From an uncultured Lachnospiraceae bacterium (GTDB lineage: Bacteria; Bacillota; Clostridia; Lachnospirales; Lachnospiraceae), in NCBI GenBank assembly GCA_958446555.1, contig CAUCWU010000052.1, positions 1-10,493 of the forward strand: a stretch of 10,493 nt of DNA, given 5' to 3'. The notes under the pieces are model-generated. The model worked only from the letters and a program-made list of their open reading frames with translations. It was not told the DNA's origin and made no database searches. Of this stretch, positions 1 through 6,610 are shown piece by piece (position 1 is the stretch's first letter; each line of letters begins with the position of its first letter). The position numbers were made by a program, and so were the translations under genes.

Positions 1-148
1 GCCAAAATACCTTTATGAAGAGTGCTCATGCTGCAGGTATAAAAACATTCTATGTCGTTAGCACTTTAAATCAGCATAGTGTTTTCTTAAAAAAAATTTC
101 CCACCGCAAAACCACATGAAGTGAGGTACCTGTTTGACGCATACTGTT

Positions 149-177
149 ACTATAAACCTATTATGCTCATTCGTCAA
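149..177 (-). promoter_or_regulatory. Leftward sigma-70 type promoter
   Basis: Read on the minus strand there is TTGACG (177-172), a 17-base spacer, and TATAGT (154-149). Transcription would start near 142 and run left out of the window. It lies downstream of the cysteine desulfidase gene, on the same strand, so it probably serves the next gene to the left. A plus-strand pair, TTGACG at 134-139 and TATTAT at 159-164, has a poor 19-base spacer and is less likely. Confidence 0.55.
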
Positions 178-198
178 TCTCAAAATTTAATATATTTT

Positions 199-262
199 GT
201 AACTATTCAGAGCCATGCAAAATTGCTTTCTGTGAATGCTTGCATTCAGACTGAATAGTTAC
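199..262 (+). repeat. Palindromic repeat, copy A
   Basis: A perfect 12-base inverted repeat (GTAACTATTCAG at 199-210, CTGAATAGTTAC at 251-262) encloses two smaller hairpin-capable segments, about 217-226 and 229-250; the second contains GAATGC-TT-GCATTC. The left part, about 203-243, aligns without gaps to 4470-4510 (copy B), with roughly three quarters of positions identical. This suggests a dispersed palindromic family of the REP or MITE kind. The element ends 6 bases beyond the stop codon of the cysteine desulfidase gene. It has no U-tract on that strand, so it is not a standard terminator. Confidence 0.65.
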
Positions 263-268
263 TATATT

Positions 269-1579
269 TTAATCGCAGTGTGTCATGATCTTTATAATCT
301 CTTCGTCTGTACCATTCATTCCTTCTGCACCAATTCGACAGATATTACGAATAGTATTCTCAACACCCTTACTTACAATTCCATCCTCACCATAGAACTG
401 CTGGCCACGGCGATACATTTCATATCCTAAAATTCCAGCATCCACAGAAGATGCAATCTTTGCTGCACATGATGGCTTTGCACCATCACAGATAATACCA
501 GATGTAATTGCAATAGAATTTACAAGTGTGTGAGCCACCTCATCGATGCCGCCGCCAAGCAAAAATGCAATTGCACAGCCTGCTGCACATCCGGCACTTA
601 CTGCTCCGCAAAATGCAGACAATGGTCCAATTCCTGTCTTGATGTGAATTGCAATAAGATTTGATACCAAAAGTGCACGAAGCAGCTCTTCATCACTCTT
701 ATGATATTCCTTTGCGTAAATGATAACAGGAACTGATACAGTAATTCCCTGGTTTCCGCTTCCAGAATTGATTACAACAGGAAGCTCACAGCCACTCATA
801 CGTGCATCTGAGCCTGCTGCTGCATATGCTCTTGCTTTTGTACGCACATCTTCACCATATGTATCAAGCAGAACGCTTCCCACATTTGCACCCCAGTTTT
901 CTTTTACACCAGCCTGTGCAATATTATAGTTATACTCAATCTGTCTGTTTAACAAATCACTTACTGTGCTTAGATCTGCAGTCTTCGCATACTCTACAAT
1001 TCCCTCAATGCTAAGGCGGCTTCTGTCAGCACGCTGCTCTGCTGCAGCTGCCTGATTTGCTGCCAGTTTCTGTGCGCACTCACAGTCATCCTGCTCATTT
1101 AGCATAACCTCGCCATTATGCGCAATATACACAATATCCGTATGATGCTTTGATACACGCACAACTGCACTATTTTCCTCGGCCTTTACTGTTACGCGAA
1201 TATCAAGCTTATCACCATCCTCCATTGCCTTTACGCTAAATGGAACATTATTTAAATACTCAGCGATTTCCTTTTGTTCTTCTGGTGTTACCTTTGCGAT
1301 AACCTCAAGACAGGCTTTTGAATCTCCTGCCACGATTCCAGCTGCCGCTGCCGCTGGGATTCCCTTCATGCCGCCTGTATTCGGTACGATAACACTCTTT
1401 ACATTCTTGATAATATTGCCGCTCGCCTCAATGATAACTTCTGTAGGCATCTGACCTAATACTTCTCTTGCCTTTGCGGCACAGTATGCCAGCGCAATCG
1501 GCTCTGTACAGCCAAACGCTGGTGTCAGTTCTTCGCGCAAAATCTGCTCATATGTCTTGTGATCTTCTCTTGTAAGCAT
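269..1579 (-). CDS. cyuA: L-cysteine desulfidase (UPF0597 / serine dehydratase alpha-like)
   Basis: The 436-residue product matches the family of L-cysteine desulfidases (CyuA/YhaM, UPF0597), which convert cysteine to pyruvate, ammonia and sulfide in the cytoplasm using an oxygen-sensitive iron-sulfur cluster. Visible signatures are AFGCTEPIALAYC near residues 21-33, NTGGMKGIPAAAAAG at 67-81, NSGSGNQG at 271-278, and a cysteine-rich C-terminal part (CGAVSAGCAAGC at 324-335, IICDGAKPSC at 362-371). Cys24, Cys324 and Cys364 are candidate cluster ligands by analogy. The length fits the family. I start at the ATG at 1579, which has GGAG nine bases upstream. An in-frame ATG at 1630 would add 17 residues, but it overlaps the -10 box and has no binding site. 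Activity on serine or threonine cannot be excluded from sequence. The gene appears monocistronic. Confidence 0.88.
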   Translation of the reverse strand: MLTREDHKTYEQILREELTPAFGCTEPIALAYCAAKAREVLGQMPTEVIIEASGNIIKNVKSVIVPNTGGMKGIPAAAAAGIVAGDSKACLEVIAKVTPEEQKEIAEYLNNVPFSVKAMEDGDKLDIRVTVKAEENSAVVRVSKHHTDIVYIAHNGEVMLNEQDDCECAQKLAANQAAAAEQRADRSRLSIEGIVEYAKTADLSTVSDLLNRQIEYNYNIAQAGVKENWGANVGSVLLDTYGEDVRTKARAYAAAGSDARMSGCELPVVINSGSGNQGITVSVPVIIYAKEYHKSDEELLRALLVSNLIAIHIKTGIGPLSAFCGAVSAGCAAGCAIAFLLGGGIDEVAHTLVNSIAITSGIICDGAKPSCAAKIASSVDAGILGYEMYRRGQQFYGEDGIVSKGVENTIRNICRIGAEGMNGTDEEIIKIMTHCD

Positions 1580-1628
1580 TACAATTTTCTCCGTTTTTCT
1601 ATATGATCCGTGCCTCGCACTATTATTC

Positions 1629-1657
1629 ATGATACCAATTATCGCGTTTTTTGTAAA
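1629..1657 (-). promoter_or_regulatory. Promoter of the cysteine desulfidase gene
   Basis: On the minus strand, TTTACA (1657-1652) and TATCAT (1634-1629) are 17 bases apart. A TG sits one base before the -10 box, making an extended -10. Transcription would start near 1622, giving a leader of about 43 bases to the ATG at 1579. The box overlaps the upstream in-frame ATG, which argues against that start. Confidence 0.65.
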
Positions 1658-1727
1658 GGTTTTGCCAAATTTTCTCTCATTGATTTTTCGTTTTTTGTAA
1701 TTTTACATCGCATTTTGCGAAAAACTA

Positions 1728-1736
1728 TGTTATCAT
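1728..1736 (+). promoter_or_regulatory. Extended -10 element of the phosphodiesterase gene
   Basis: TGTTATCAT is an extended -10 element (TG, one base, TATCAT). I see no good -35 box at normal spacing; TTTACA at 1702-1707 is 23 bases away. The start codon follows at 1770, with AGGA at 1757-1760 as ribosome binding site. Confidence 0.45.
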
Positions 1737-1769
1737 AGAATATATATCTTACAGACAGGACTGACAGCT

Positions 1770-3623
1770 ATGGAACAACACACTAAAAAGCACGCAAGGC
1801 ACTATTTTTATCATTTAAAAAATGCCTTGGGCGGCTTAAAAATTGCTATGCGCGGTGCCTTTTTAAATATAAAAAGTATGCTCGCGCTTCAAATTATTTA
1901 CTTTATATTTTACACCCTGATTGAATACTCACTCTTTCAGCTTCTTTTAAGTATTGCATTAAAAATCGACGGCTACAGTTTTTTAAATTCTGCCAATATC
2001 GGACGCTTTCTGATCACGCCTGCGGCAATCGCAATGCTTCTGATTTTATTTTTGACTGCGTGTTTGCTGACTTATCTTAATGCATGCATTCTTCTTGGCG
2101 GCTTTCAGGCTTCTTTGGCAAGACAGAAGCTTCGCATGAAGGATATTTTTCTACACGGCTGCGCAAAAGGCTTTCAACGATTTCGCTTTAAACAGCTGTA
2201 TGTCGCTCTGCCTTTATTTGCCTACCAGATTTTAATCAACCTGTTCTTCTTCTATGAAATCTGTTTTCGCATAAATCCTTACAGCACCTTTTTGCCGATG
2301 CTTTTTTCAAAACTTATTTACTGCATTCCGATCATCACTTTTCTTATATTTATCGGAATTTTTGCAGTTCGTGAGTTTTTCTGTGCCTGCTATTGGTATC
2401 TTGGCGGCTTCGGCCTGAGAAATGCAAAAAAAGCAAGTGTTCCTCTCGTCAGAAAGAATCTTCGTGCTGTACTAAGCGACATAATTCTTTTAAATCTGCT
2501 CGTCGTTGTCCTTTGGTTTATTCTTCGTTTGCTGTGTCAGATTATAATTGTTGTCGTCGTCAATTTTTTTGCGCCATCCGACTTAAAGGTTGCAATGGTT
2601 CTTAGTTTTAACAATACGCTTTCCATCGCACTCATCTGGTTTGTCACCTGCATAGGTGTTTTCTTAAATGCAGCAATGATGACACATCTGTTTTTCCGTT
2701 TTTCCGGCAACGATGTTATTTTGGAATTTCATCTTAGCTATGCGCCAGACACACCGCTTCGCCGTATCTTTCGTGCCTGTGGTCTTGTGGCTGCCGGTGT
2801 TGGCGTTTTTTGCTTTTTATACTATGGTATCTATAACGGTGCCCTTCTTGCTGAACGTCCACTAAGACCAGTTCAGATTTACTGTCACAGAGGACTTTCT
2901 TCAGAAGCACCTGAAAACTCACTTGAAGCCATTGATCTTGCAATCTCCTCCCTCTCTGACGGTGTTGAGATTGACGTTCAGGAAACAAAAGACGGTGTAG
3001 TTATAGTTTGTCACGATTCTTCACTTAAACGTATCGCTGGAAAAAAGATCAACATTGCAGATGTTACCTATGAAGAATTAAAGCAATATGATATCAGCTA
3101 TTATTTTTCAAAAGACCATGAATTTACCTATATACCTACACTAGAAGAAGTCATGTCTCTTGTAAAAGGACGCGCGCACCTTTTAATTGAATTAAAGAGA
3201 AATTCTGCCAGTGCAGATCTTGCAGCGAAAGTTGTAGGCCTAATTGAACAATATGAAATGGAATATCAGTGTTCCATTCAGTCCTCCGACTATGCTTATC
3301 TTCGTCAGGTAAATGAGTTAAATCCTGATCTTACGCTCGGCTATATTCTTACTACAGCTATCGGCAACTATTATAAAAATGACATGATTGACTTTTTCTG
3401 TGTGCGTTCTATGTTTGTAAATAATACAACTGTTGCAAAAGCCCATGCACAAGGCAAGGCTGTCTATGCCTGGACCATCAACACAAGAGCAGAGGCAGAG
3501 CGCATGAAAAACGCCAAGGTGGATGTCATTATCACAGACTATCCAGCCAAGGCGCGTGAAGTAATTTACCGCGATGAGAAATCCTCATACAGTATTATAA
3601 AATTGCTAAGACTAATGCTCTAA
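1770..3623 (+). CDS. Membrane-anchored glycerophosphodiester phosphodiesterase
   Basis: The 617-residue protein has two parts. Residues 1 to about 360 are very hydrophobic, with seven or eight likely membrane segments (for example 34-62, 78-110, 143-163, 178-200, 236-265, 283-303, 336-356); this resembles the N-terminal membrane domain of Gram-positive GDPD proteins. Residues 366-600 form a GlpQ/UgpQ-type catalytic domain. It contains IYCHRG (His373), PENS (381-384), VEIDVQETKDG (Glu400, Asp402), VCHD (His415), IPTLEE, LIELK (Glu474), a WTIN motif near 568, and IITDYP. These are the metal-binding and catalytic residues of the family, which hydrolyses glycerophosphodiesters to glycerol 3-phosphate and an alcohol. 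The catalytic domain follows the last membrane segment; on the positive-inside pattern I cannot decide its side with certainty. Lipid or teichoic acid turnover is plausible but inferred. The start has AGGA nine bases upstream. The gene converges on murI with three bases between stop codons. Confidence 0.9.
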   Translation: MEQHTKKHARHYFYHLKNALGGLKIAMRGAFLNIKSMLALQIIYFIFYTLIEYSLFQLLLSIALKIDGYSFLNSANIGRFLITPAAIAMLLILFLTACLLTYLNACILLGGFQASLARQKLRMKDIFLHGCAKGFQRFRFKQLYVALPLFAYQILINLFFFYEICFRINPYSTFLPMLFSKLIYCIPIITFLIFIGIFAVREFFCACYWYLGGFGLRNAKKASVPLVRKNLRAVLSDIILLNLLVVVLWFILRLLCQIIIVVVVNFFAPSDLKVAMVLSFNNTLSIALIWFVTCIGVFLNAAMMTHLFFRFSGNDVILEFHLSYAPDTPLRRIFRACGLVAAGVGVFCFLYYGIYNGALLAERPLRPVQIYCHRGLSSEAPENSLEAIDLAISSLSDGVEIDVQETKDGVVIVCHDSSLKRIAGKKINIADVTYEELKQYDISYYFSKDHEFTYIPTLEEVMSLVKGRAHLLIELKRNSASADLAAKVVGLIEQYEMEYQCSIQSSDYAYLRQVNELNPDLTLGYILTTAIGNYYKNDMIDFFCVRSMFVNNTTVAKAHAQGKAVYAWTINTRAEAERMKNAKVDVIITDYPAKAREVIYRDEKSSYSIIKLLRLML

Positions 3624-3626
3624 TAC

Positions 3627-4421
3627 TTATAATTTCACTCTGCTGTCAATATGCGCTGCCTTTCTATACAGCGCTTCATAATATGCTTCTTTTTCGGGTG
3701 CACTGCTCTCAAAGCAGATGTGCCCTTTTTCTTGATCTGTACAGAGATTTTTCGCAGCCAGCAGACATTTTGCCTGTCTGGCAGTTCCCTCTCCTCCATC
3801 ATAAATGCGAACTGATTCACCAACAACCTTTCCAATCGCAGCCTTTACAAGCGGAAAATGTGTACAGCCAAGAACTACTGCCTTAACACCTTCCTGTAAA
3901 CAAGGTGTTAATACATCCTTTAAATATCCTTCCAGCTCAGGGCCTTCTAAAATTCCTTTCTCCACATATTCCACCAAATCCGGACACGGAACCGGAATAA
4001 TTACCGCCTGATCCTCATAGCGCTTCACAAGCTGTTTAAATTTTTCTTCATGAAGTGTCAGCGGAGTTGCCATAACAGCCACCTTTTCTCCTCGGTGATT
4101 TTGGGCTGCCGGCTTTACGGCAGGCTCTATTCCTACAAGCGGCAAATCCGGATACATGCCGCGCATGATTTTGCATGCCGCACTTGTCGCCGTATTGCAG
4201 GCAATAATAATTTCCTTAACACCACGCTCTAACAAATGCTCAGCACAGGCATATGTAAGCTGTCGCACTTCTTCAAGCGGTTTTACGCCGTAAGGTGCAT
4301 TGAGCGAGTCCCCATAATAAATAAAATCTTCCTCTGGCATCAGTCGTACTAGCTCCTTTAATACACTAAGTCCGCCTGCACCAGAATCAAATACGCCAAT
4401 TGGCTGTCTTTTCTTTTCCAT
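3627..4421 (-). CDS. murI: Glutamate racemase
   Basis: The product interconverts L- and D-glutamate, supplying D-glutamate for peptidoglycan in the cytoplasm, without a cofactor. The 264 residues match the family length. Both catalytic cysteines are present in their usual motifs: Cys75 in ACNTATSA and Cys186 in GCTHFPL. The N-terminal IGVFDSGAGGLSV (residues 8-20) and the YYGDSLNAPYG segment (35-45) are also typical. I choose the ATG at 4421. A TTG 15 bases upstream (4436) would abut AGGA with no spacing and adds residues not expected in the family. The binding site for the ATG is weak (TGAAG at nine bases, or AGGA at fifteen). There is no terminator between this gene and the convergent phosphodiesterase gene, so the two transcripts must overlap. 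Confidence 0.95.
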   Translation of the reverse strand: MEKKRQPIGVFDSGAGGLSVLKELVRLMPEEDFIYYGDSLNAPYGVKPLEEVRQLTYACAEHLLERGVKEIIIACNTATSAACKIMRGMYPDLPLVGIEPAVKPAAQNHRGEKVAVMATPLTLHEEKFKQLVKRYEDQAVIIPVPCPDLVEYVEKGILEGPELEGYLKDVLTPCLQEGVKAVVLGCTHFPLVKAAIGKVVGESVRIYDGGEGTARQAKCLLAAKNLCTDQEKGHICFESSAPEKEAYYEALYRKAAHIDSRVKL

Positions 4422-4465
4422 ATCTACACACTTCAATCCTTTTCCATGTCAGCATTTCATTTTTT

Positions 4466-4510
4466 GCAGCTATTTAAAGCTATGCGAATTTGCATGCTGT
4501 GAATAGCTGC
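4466..4510 (+). repeat. Palindromic repeat, copy B
   Basis: GCAGCTATT (4466-4474) pairs perfectly with AATAGCTGC (4502-4510). The pairing continues inward through AGC/GCT and ATGC/GCAT to an AATT loop, with one bulge and one mismatch, so nearly all 45 bases form a single hairpin. It aligns without gaps to 203-243 in copy A. The two wobble pairs (T4475-G4501, G4486-T4491) are G-U on the plus-strand RNA and A-C mismatches on the other strand. It lies downstream of the murI promoter, inside the probable murI 5' leader. No U-tract follows on the minus strand, so it is not a terminator for murI. Confidence 0.7.
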
Positions 4511-4531
4511 CATTTTTGTATTTATGCTTAC

Positions 4532-4560
4532 AGTATACCGCGAAAATCCCATCATGTATA
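4532..4560 (-). promoter_or_regulatory. Probable murI promoter
   Basis: On the minus strand TATACA (4560-4555) and TATACT (4537-4532) are separated by 17 bases. Transcription would start near 4525, so the murI leader of about 100 bases would include repeat copy B. The -35 box matches consensus at four of six positions. Confidence 0.5.
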
Positions 4561-4599
4561 GAAGATTTTCACAATGTTGATTTTTTATAAAATTTCCAA

Positions 4600-4628
4600 T
4601 TGACAAATCGCGCTTCGGCTTCTATAAT
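4600..4628 (+). promoter_or_regulatory. Perfect-consensus promoter of the Amt/P-II gene
   Basis: TTGACA (4600-4605) and TATAAT (4623-4628) are separated by exactly 17 bases, the ideal vegetative promoter. Transcription would start near 4635-4637. The first hairpin of the leader begins at 4640, almost at the first transcribed base. Confidence 0.85.
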
Positions 4629-4639
4629 CGTTTTCAAGC

Positions 4640-4680
4640 AAAGGCGCTGACACATTCATATGAAAGTCAGCGCCTTTTCT
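4640..4680 (+). terminator. Terminator-like hairpin at the start of the Amt/P-II leader
   Basis: A perfect 12-base GC-rich stem (4640-4651 with 4666-4677, core GGCGCTGAC/GTCAGCGCC) encloses a 14-base loop that contains the palindrome TTCATATGAA. The stem runs into TTTTCT on the plus strand. On the minus strand no comparable U-tract follows. It therefore looks like a Rho-independent terminator that would end transcripts from the promoter at 4600-4628 after about 45 bases. The simplest reading is an attenuator controlling expression of the ammonium transporter. Nothing in front of the hairpin is long enough to form a classic antiterminator. Confidence 0.65.
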
Positions 4681-4688
4681 CATATCCG

Positions 4689-4740
4689 CAGCACAAAGCC
4701 GTGCACGCCGAAGGATCCCGGTGTGCGCGGCTTTGTACTG
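4689..4740 (+). promoter_or_regulatory. Second long hairpin in the Amt/P-II leader
   Basis: ACAAAGCCGTGCACGCC (4693-4709) pairs with GGTGTGCGCGGCTTTGT (4720-4736), and beyond one C-A mismatch CAG/CTG adds three pairs, making a 21-position stem. Two pairs are U-G or G-U on the plus-strand RNA only, which fits a selected RNA structure. The loop is about ten bases and includes GGATCC. No U-tract follows; AGGAGG, the ribosome binding site, begins eight bases later. A role in translation control or mRNA stability is possible, but this is inference. Confidence 0.6.
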
Positions 4741-4762
4741 TTAAAAAAGGAGGAAATGTCCT

Positions 4763-6550
4763 ATGGAAGAAATTTTAAGTACGGTTCAAAGTGAAGTCTT
4801 TGGTGTATGGTTTTTAATTGGAGCTGCACTCGTATTCTGGATGCAGGCTGGTTTTGCAATGGTTGAGGCTGGTTTTACCAGAGCAAAAAATACAGGAAAT
4901 ATCCTGATGAAGAATCTGATGGATTTTTGTATTGGTACTGTTATGTTTATCCTGATCGGTTTTGGTCTGTTTCTTGGAGAAGATCTTGTTGGTCTTATCG
5001 GAAAGCCGGGGTTTGACATTTTTACAGATTATGCAAATTTTGACTGGTCCAATTTCGTATTTAACCTTGTGTTCTGTGCAACTACTGCTACCATCGTATC
5101 TGGTGCTATGGCTGAAAGAACAAGATTCCTTTCCTACTGTGTCTACTCAGCAATAATCTCTGCTGTAATCTACCCGATTGAGGCACACTGGACATGGGGC
5201 GGCGGCTGGCTTGCACAGATCGGCTTCCATGATTTTGCCGGTTCAAACTGTATTCACATGGTTGGTGGTATCTGTGCACTCATTGGTGCAGCAATGTTAG
5301 GACCTCGTATTGGAAAGTTTGTAAAGGATTCAAACGGCAAAATCACAAAGGTAAATGCCTTCCCTGGTCACAATCTTCCACTTGGCTGTCTTGGTGTTTT
5401 CATTCTTTGGCTTGGCTGGTATGGATTTAATGGTGCCGCAGCAACTAGCGTTGAGGAGCTTGGATCCATTTTCGTTACTACAACAATTGCACCATCTATC
5501 GCAACTGTAGTCTGTATGATCTTTACATGGGTAAAGTACGGAAAGCCTGATGTTTCCATGTGTCTGAACGCTTCTTTAGCTGGCCTTGTTGCTGTAACTG
5601 CCGGCTGTGACGTTGTAGATGCATTTGGTTCTATCGTGATAGGTGCTGTTTCTGGTTTGCTTGTTGTATTTGGTGTATGGTTCTGTGATAATAAGATTCA
5701 CGTTGATGATCCAGTTGGTGCCGTAGCTGTTCATATGATGAATGGTATCTGGGGTACAATTGCAGTTGGACTTTTTGCCACAAAGAGTGCTCCGGCCTTT
5801 GCAAGAGGATATGGTGATGGCGTTACATATGGCGCAAACCAGATCGCTGGCTCTGGTCTTTTCTATGGCGGCGGCTTCTCACAGCTTGGCTTACAGCTTC
5901 TTGGTATGCTTTGTACCGCAGCTTTCACTGCTGTTACTATCACGATTACATTCCTTGTTATCAAAGCAATCTTTGGTCTTCGTGTTTCCGAGGAAGAAGA
6001 AATCATTGGTCTTGATGCAACTGAGCATGGTCTTCCATCCGCTTATGCTGGATTCTCAATCATGGATATCGACAACACAATGACAATGGAGCAAAATGCA
6101 AATACAAACCTTGGTGTCGAAGAATATGACCGCGCTTCTGCTGCACAGAAGGCTGCCGCTGTTAAAGTCGTTAAGGCTCCAGATGTTTCGCCAAGCGGCA
6201 TCTATAAAATTGTCATCATTGCAAAGCTTTCTCGTTATGATAAGCTTAGAAAGGCTATGAATGACATAGGTGTAACTGGAATGACCGTTACTCAGGTAAT
6301 GGGCTGCGGCATTCAGAAGGGTGCCGGTGAAAAGTACCGTGGTGTTGAGCTTGATGCTACTCTTCTTCCAAAAGTTAAGGTTGAAGTAGTTGTCAGCAGC
6401 ATCCCAGTTGATACGGTAATCGCATCTGCAAAGAAGACACTCTACACCGGTCATATCGGTGACGGCAAGATCTTCGTATACAACGTAGACCGCGTTGTAA
6501 AGGTTCGTACCGGCGAAGAAAATTTTGCAGCATTACAGGATGTTGAGTAA
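4763..6550 (+). CDS. Ammonium transporter fused to a P-II signalling domain
   Basis: Residues 1 to about 405 form an Amt/MEP/Rh channel with about eleven membrane segments. Visible are AERTRF (117-122), HWTWGGGW (142-149), Asp157 in HDFAG, both pore histidines (His165 in CIHMVGG and His324 in AVHMMNG), and Phe104 and Phe222 at the usual gate positions. Residues about 405-478 are a linker. Residues 479-590 are a complete P-II domain with the T-loop (517-531) and the TGHIGDGKIFV nucleotide loop (562-572). By alignment with GlnB, Gln39, Lys58, Lys90 and Arg103 are kept (518, 537, 569, 582). The uridylylated Tyr51 is Leu530, Arg101 is Lys580 and Lys85 is His564. Free P-II proteins block Amt channels according to 2-oxoglutarate and nucleotide levels; here the regulator is tethered to the channel. 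The ATG has AGGAGG nine bases upstream. No separate glnB or glnK gene is present in the window. Confidence 0.95.
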   Translation: MEEILSTVQSEVFGVWFLIGAALVFWMQAGFAMVEAGFTRAKNTGNILMKNLMDFCIGTVMFILIGFGLFLGEDLVGLIGKPGFDIFTDYANFDWSNFVFNLVFCATTATIVSGAMAERTRFLSYCVYSAIISAVIYPIEAHWTWGGGWLAQIGFHDFAGSNCIHMVGGICALIGAAMLGPRIGKFVKDSNGKITKVNAFPGHNLPLGCLGVFILWLGWYGFNGAAATSVEELGSIFVTTTIAPSIATVVCMIFTWVKYGKPDVSMCLNASLAGLVAVTAGCDVVDAFGSIVIGAVSGLLVVFGVWFCDNKIHVDDPVGAVAVHMMNGIWGTIAVGLFATKSAPAFARGYGDGVTYGANQIAGSGLFYGGGFSQLGLQLLGMLCTAAFTAVTITITFLVIKAIFGLRVSEEEEIIGLDATEHGLPSAYAGFSIMDIDNTMTMEQNANTNLGVEEYDRASAAQKAAAVKVVKAPDVSPSGIYKIVIIAKLSRYDKLRKAMNDIGVTGMTVTQVMGCGIQKGAGEKYRGVELDATLLPKVKVEVVVSSIPVDTVIASAKKTLYTGHIGDGKIFVYNVDRVVKVRTGEENFAALQDVE

Positions 6551-6564
6551 TTTATATCTTCCTT

Positions 6565-6610
6565 AAAAAAACAAAGTGCCCGCAGTCTTATTTTTCTGCA
6601 GGCACTTTGT
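6565..6610 (-). terminator. Terminator of the MarR gene, possibly shared with the Amt/P-II gene
   Basis: A 15-base stem (6571-6585 with 6596-6610, core AAAGTGCC/GGCACTTT) is followed on the minus strand by seven T residues (6571-6565). The single C-A mismatch on the plus strand becomes a G-U pair on the minus strand, so the structure favours the MarR transcript. On the plus strand the following bases are TTATTTG, so it may terminate the Amt/P-II transcript less efficiently. The MarR stop codon (6590-6588) lies in the ten-base loop, so the last codons form one arm of the stem. Confidence 0.85.

Larger units (their letters stand above)
1..268. other. Left-edge region without a supported gene
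   Basis: I see no convincing gene here. A short open frame from position 3 to a TGA at 117-119 on the plus strand could be the tail of a gene cut by the window edge (it contains KSAHAAGIKTFYVV), but it has no recognisable motif. On the minus strand an ATG at 27-29 stays open to the left edge but has no ribosome binding site. The region contains a leftward promoter (149-177), an A/T tract at 90-99, and palindromic repeat copy A (199-262). Leftward transcripts would meet eight U residues after a GGTGGGAAA sequence. The stem that could precede them is short and bulged, so I do not call it a terminator. Confidence 0.4.

Noticed and set aside
3..119. Tail of a protein gene entering from the left edge
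   Set aside because: The frame is open for 38 codons, but I recognise no domain, and a leftward promoter just beyond suggests that the next gene lies on the other strand.
1580..1630. N-terminal extension of the cysteine desulfidase from an ATG at 1630
   Set aside because: The ATG overlaps the -10 box, lacks a ribosome binding site, and the extra residues precede the family's normal N-terminus.
4422..4436. TTG start of murI at 4436
   Set aside because: AGGA directly abuts the TTG with no spacing, and the ATG at 4421 gives the normal family length.
4640..4740. ANTAR-type antitermination target (two hairpins with six-base loops)
   Set aside because: The first loop has 14 bases and the second about ten; the required paired six-base loops with A at position 1 and G at position 4 are not present, although the nitrogen context made it worth testing.
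4660..4794. A 44-codon open frame starting in the loop of the first leader hairpin and overlapping the Amt/P-II start
   Set aside because: It has no ribosome binding site, its middle is simply the two arms of the second hairpin read through, and translating it could not influence the first hairpin because the start lies inside it.
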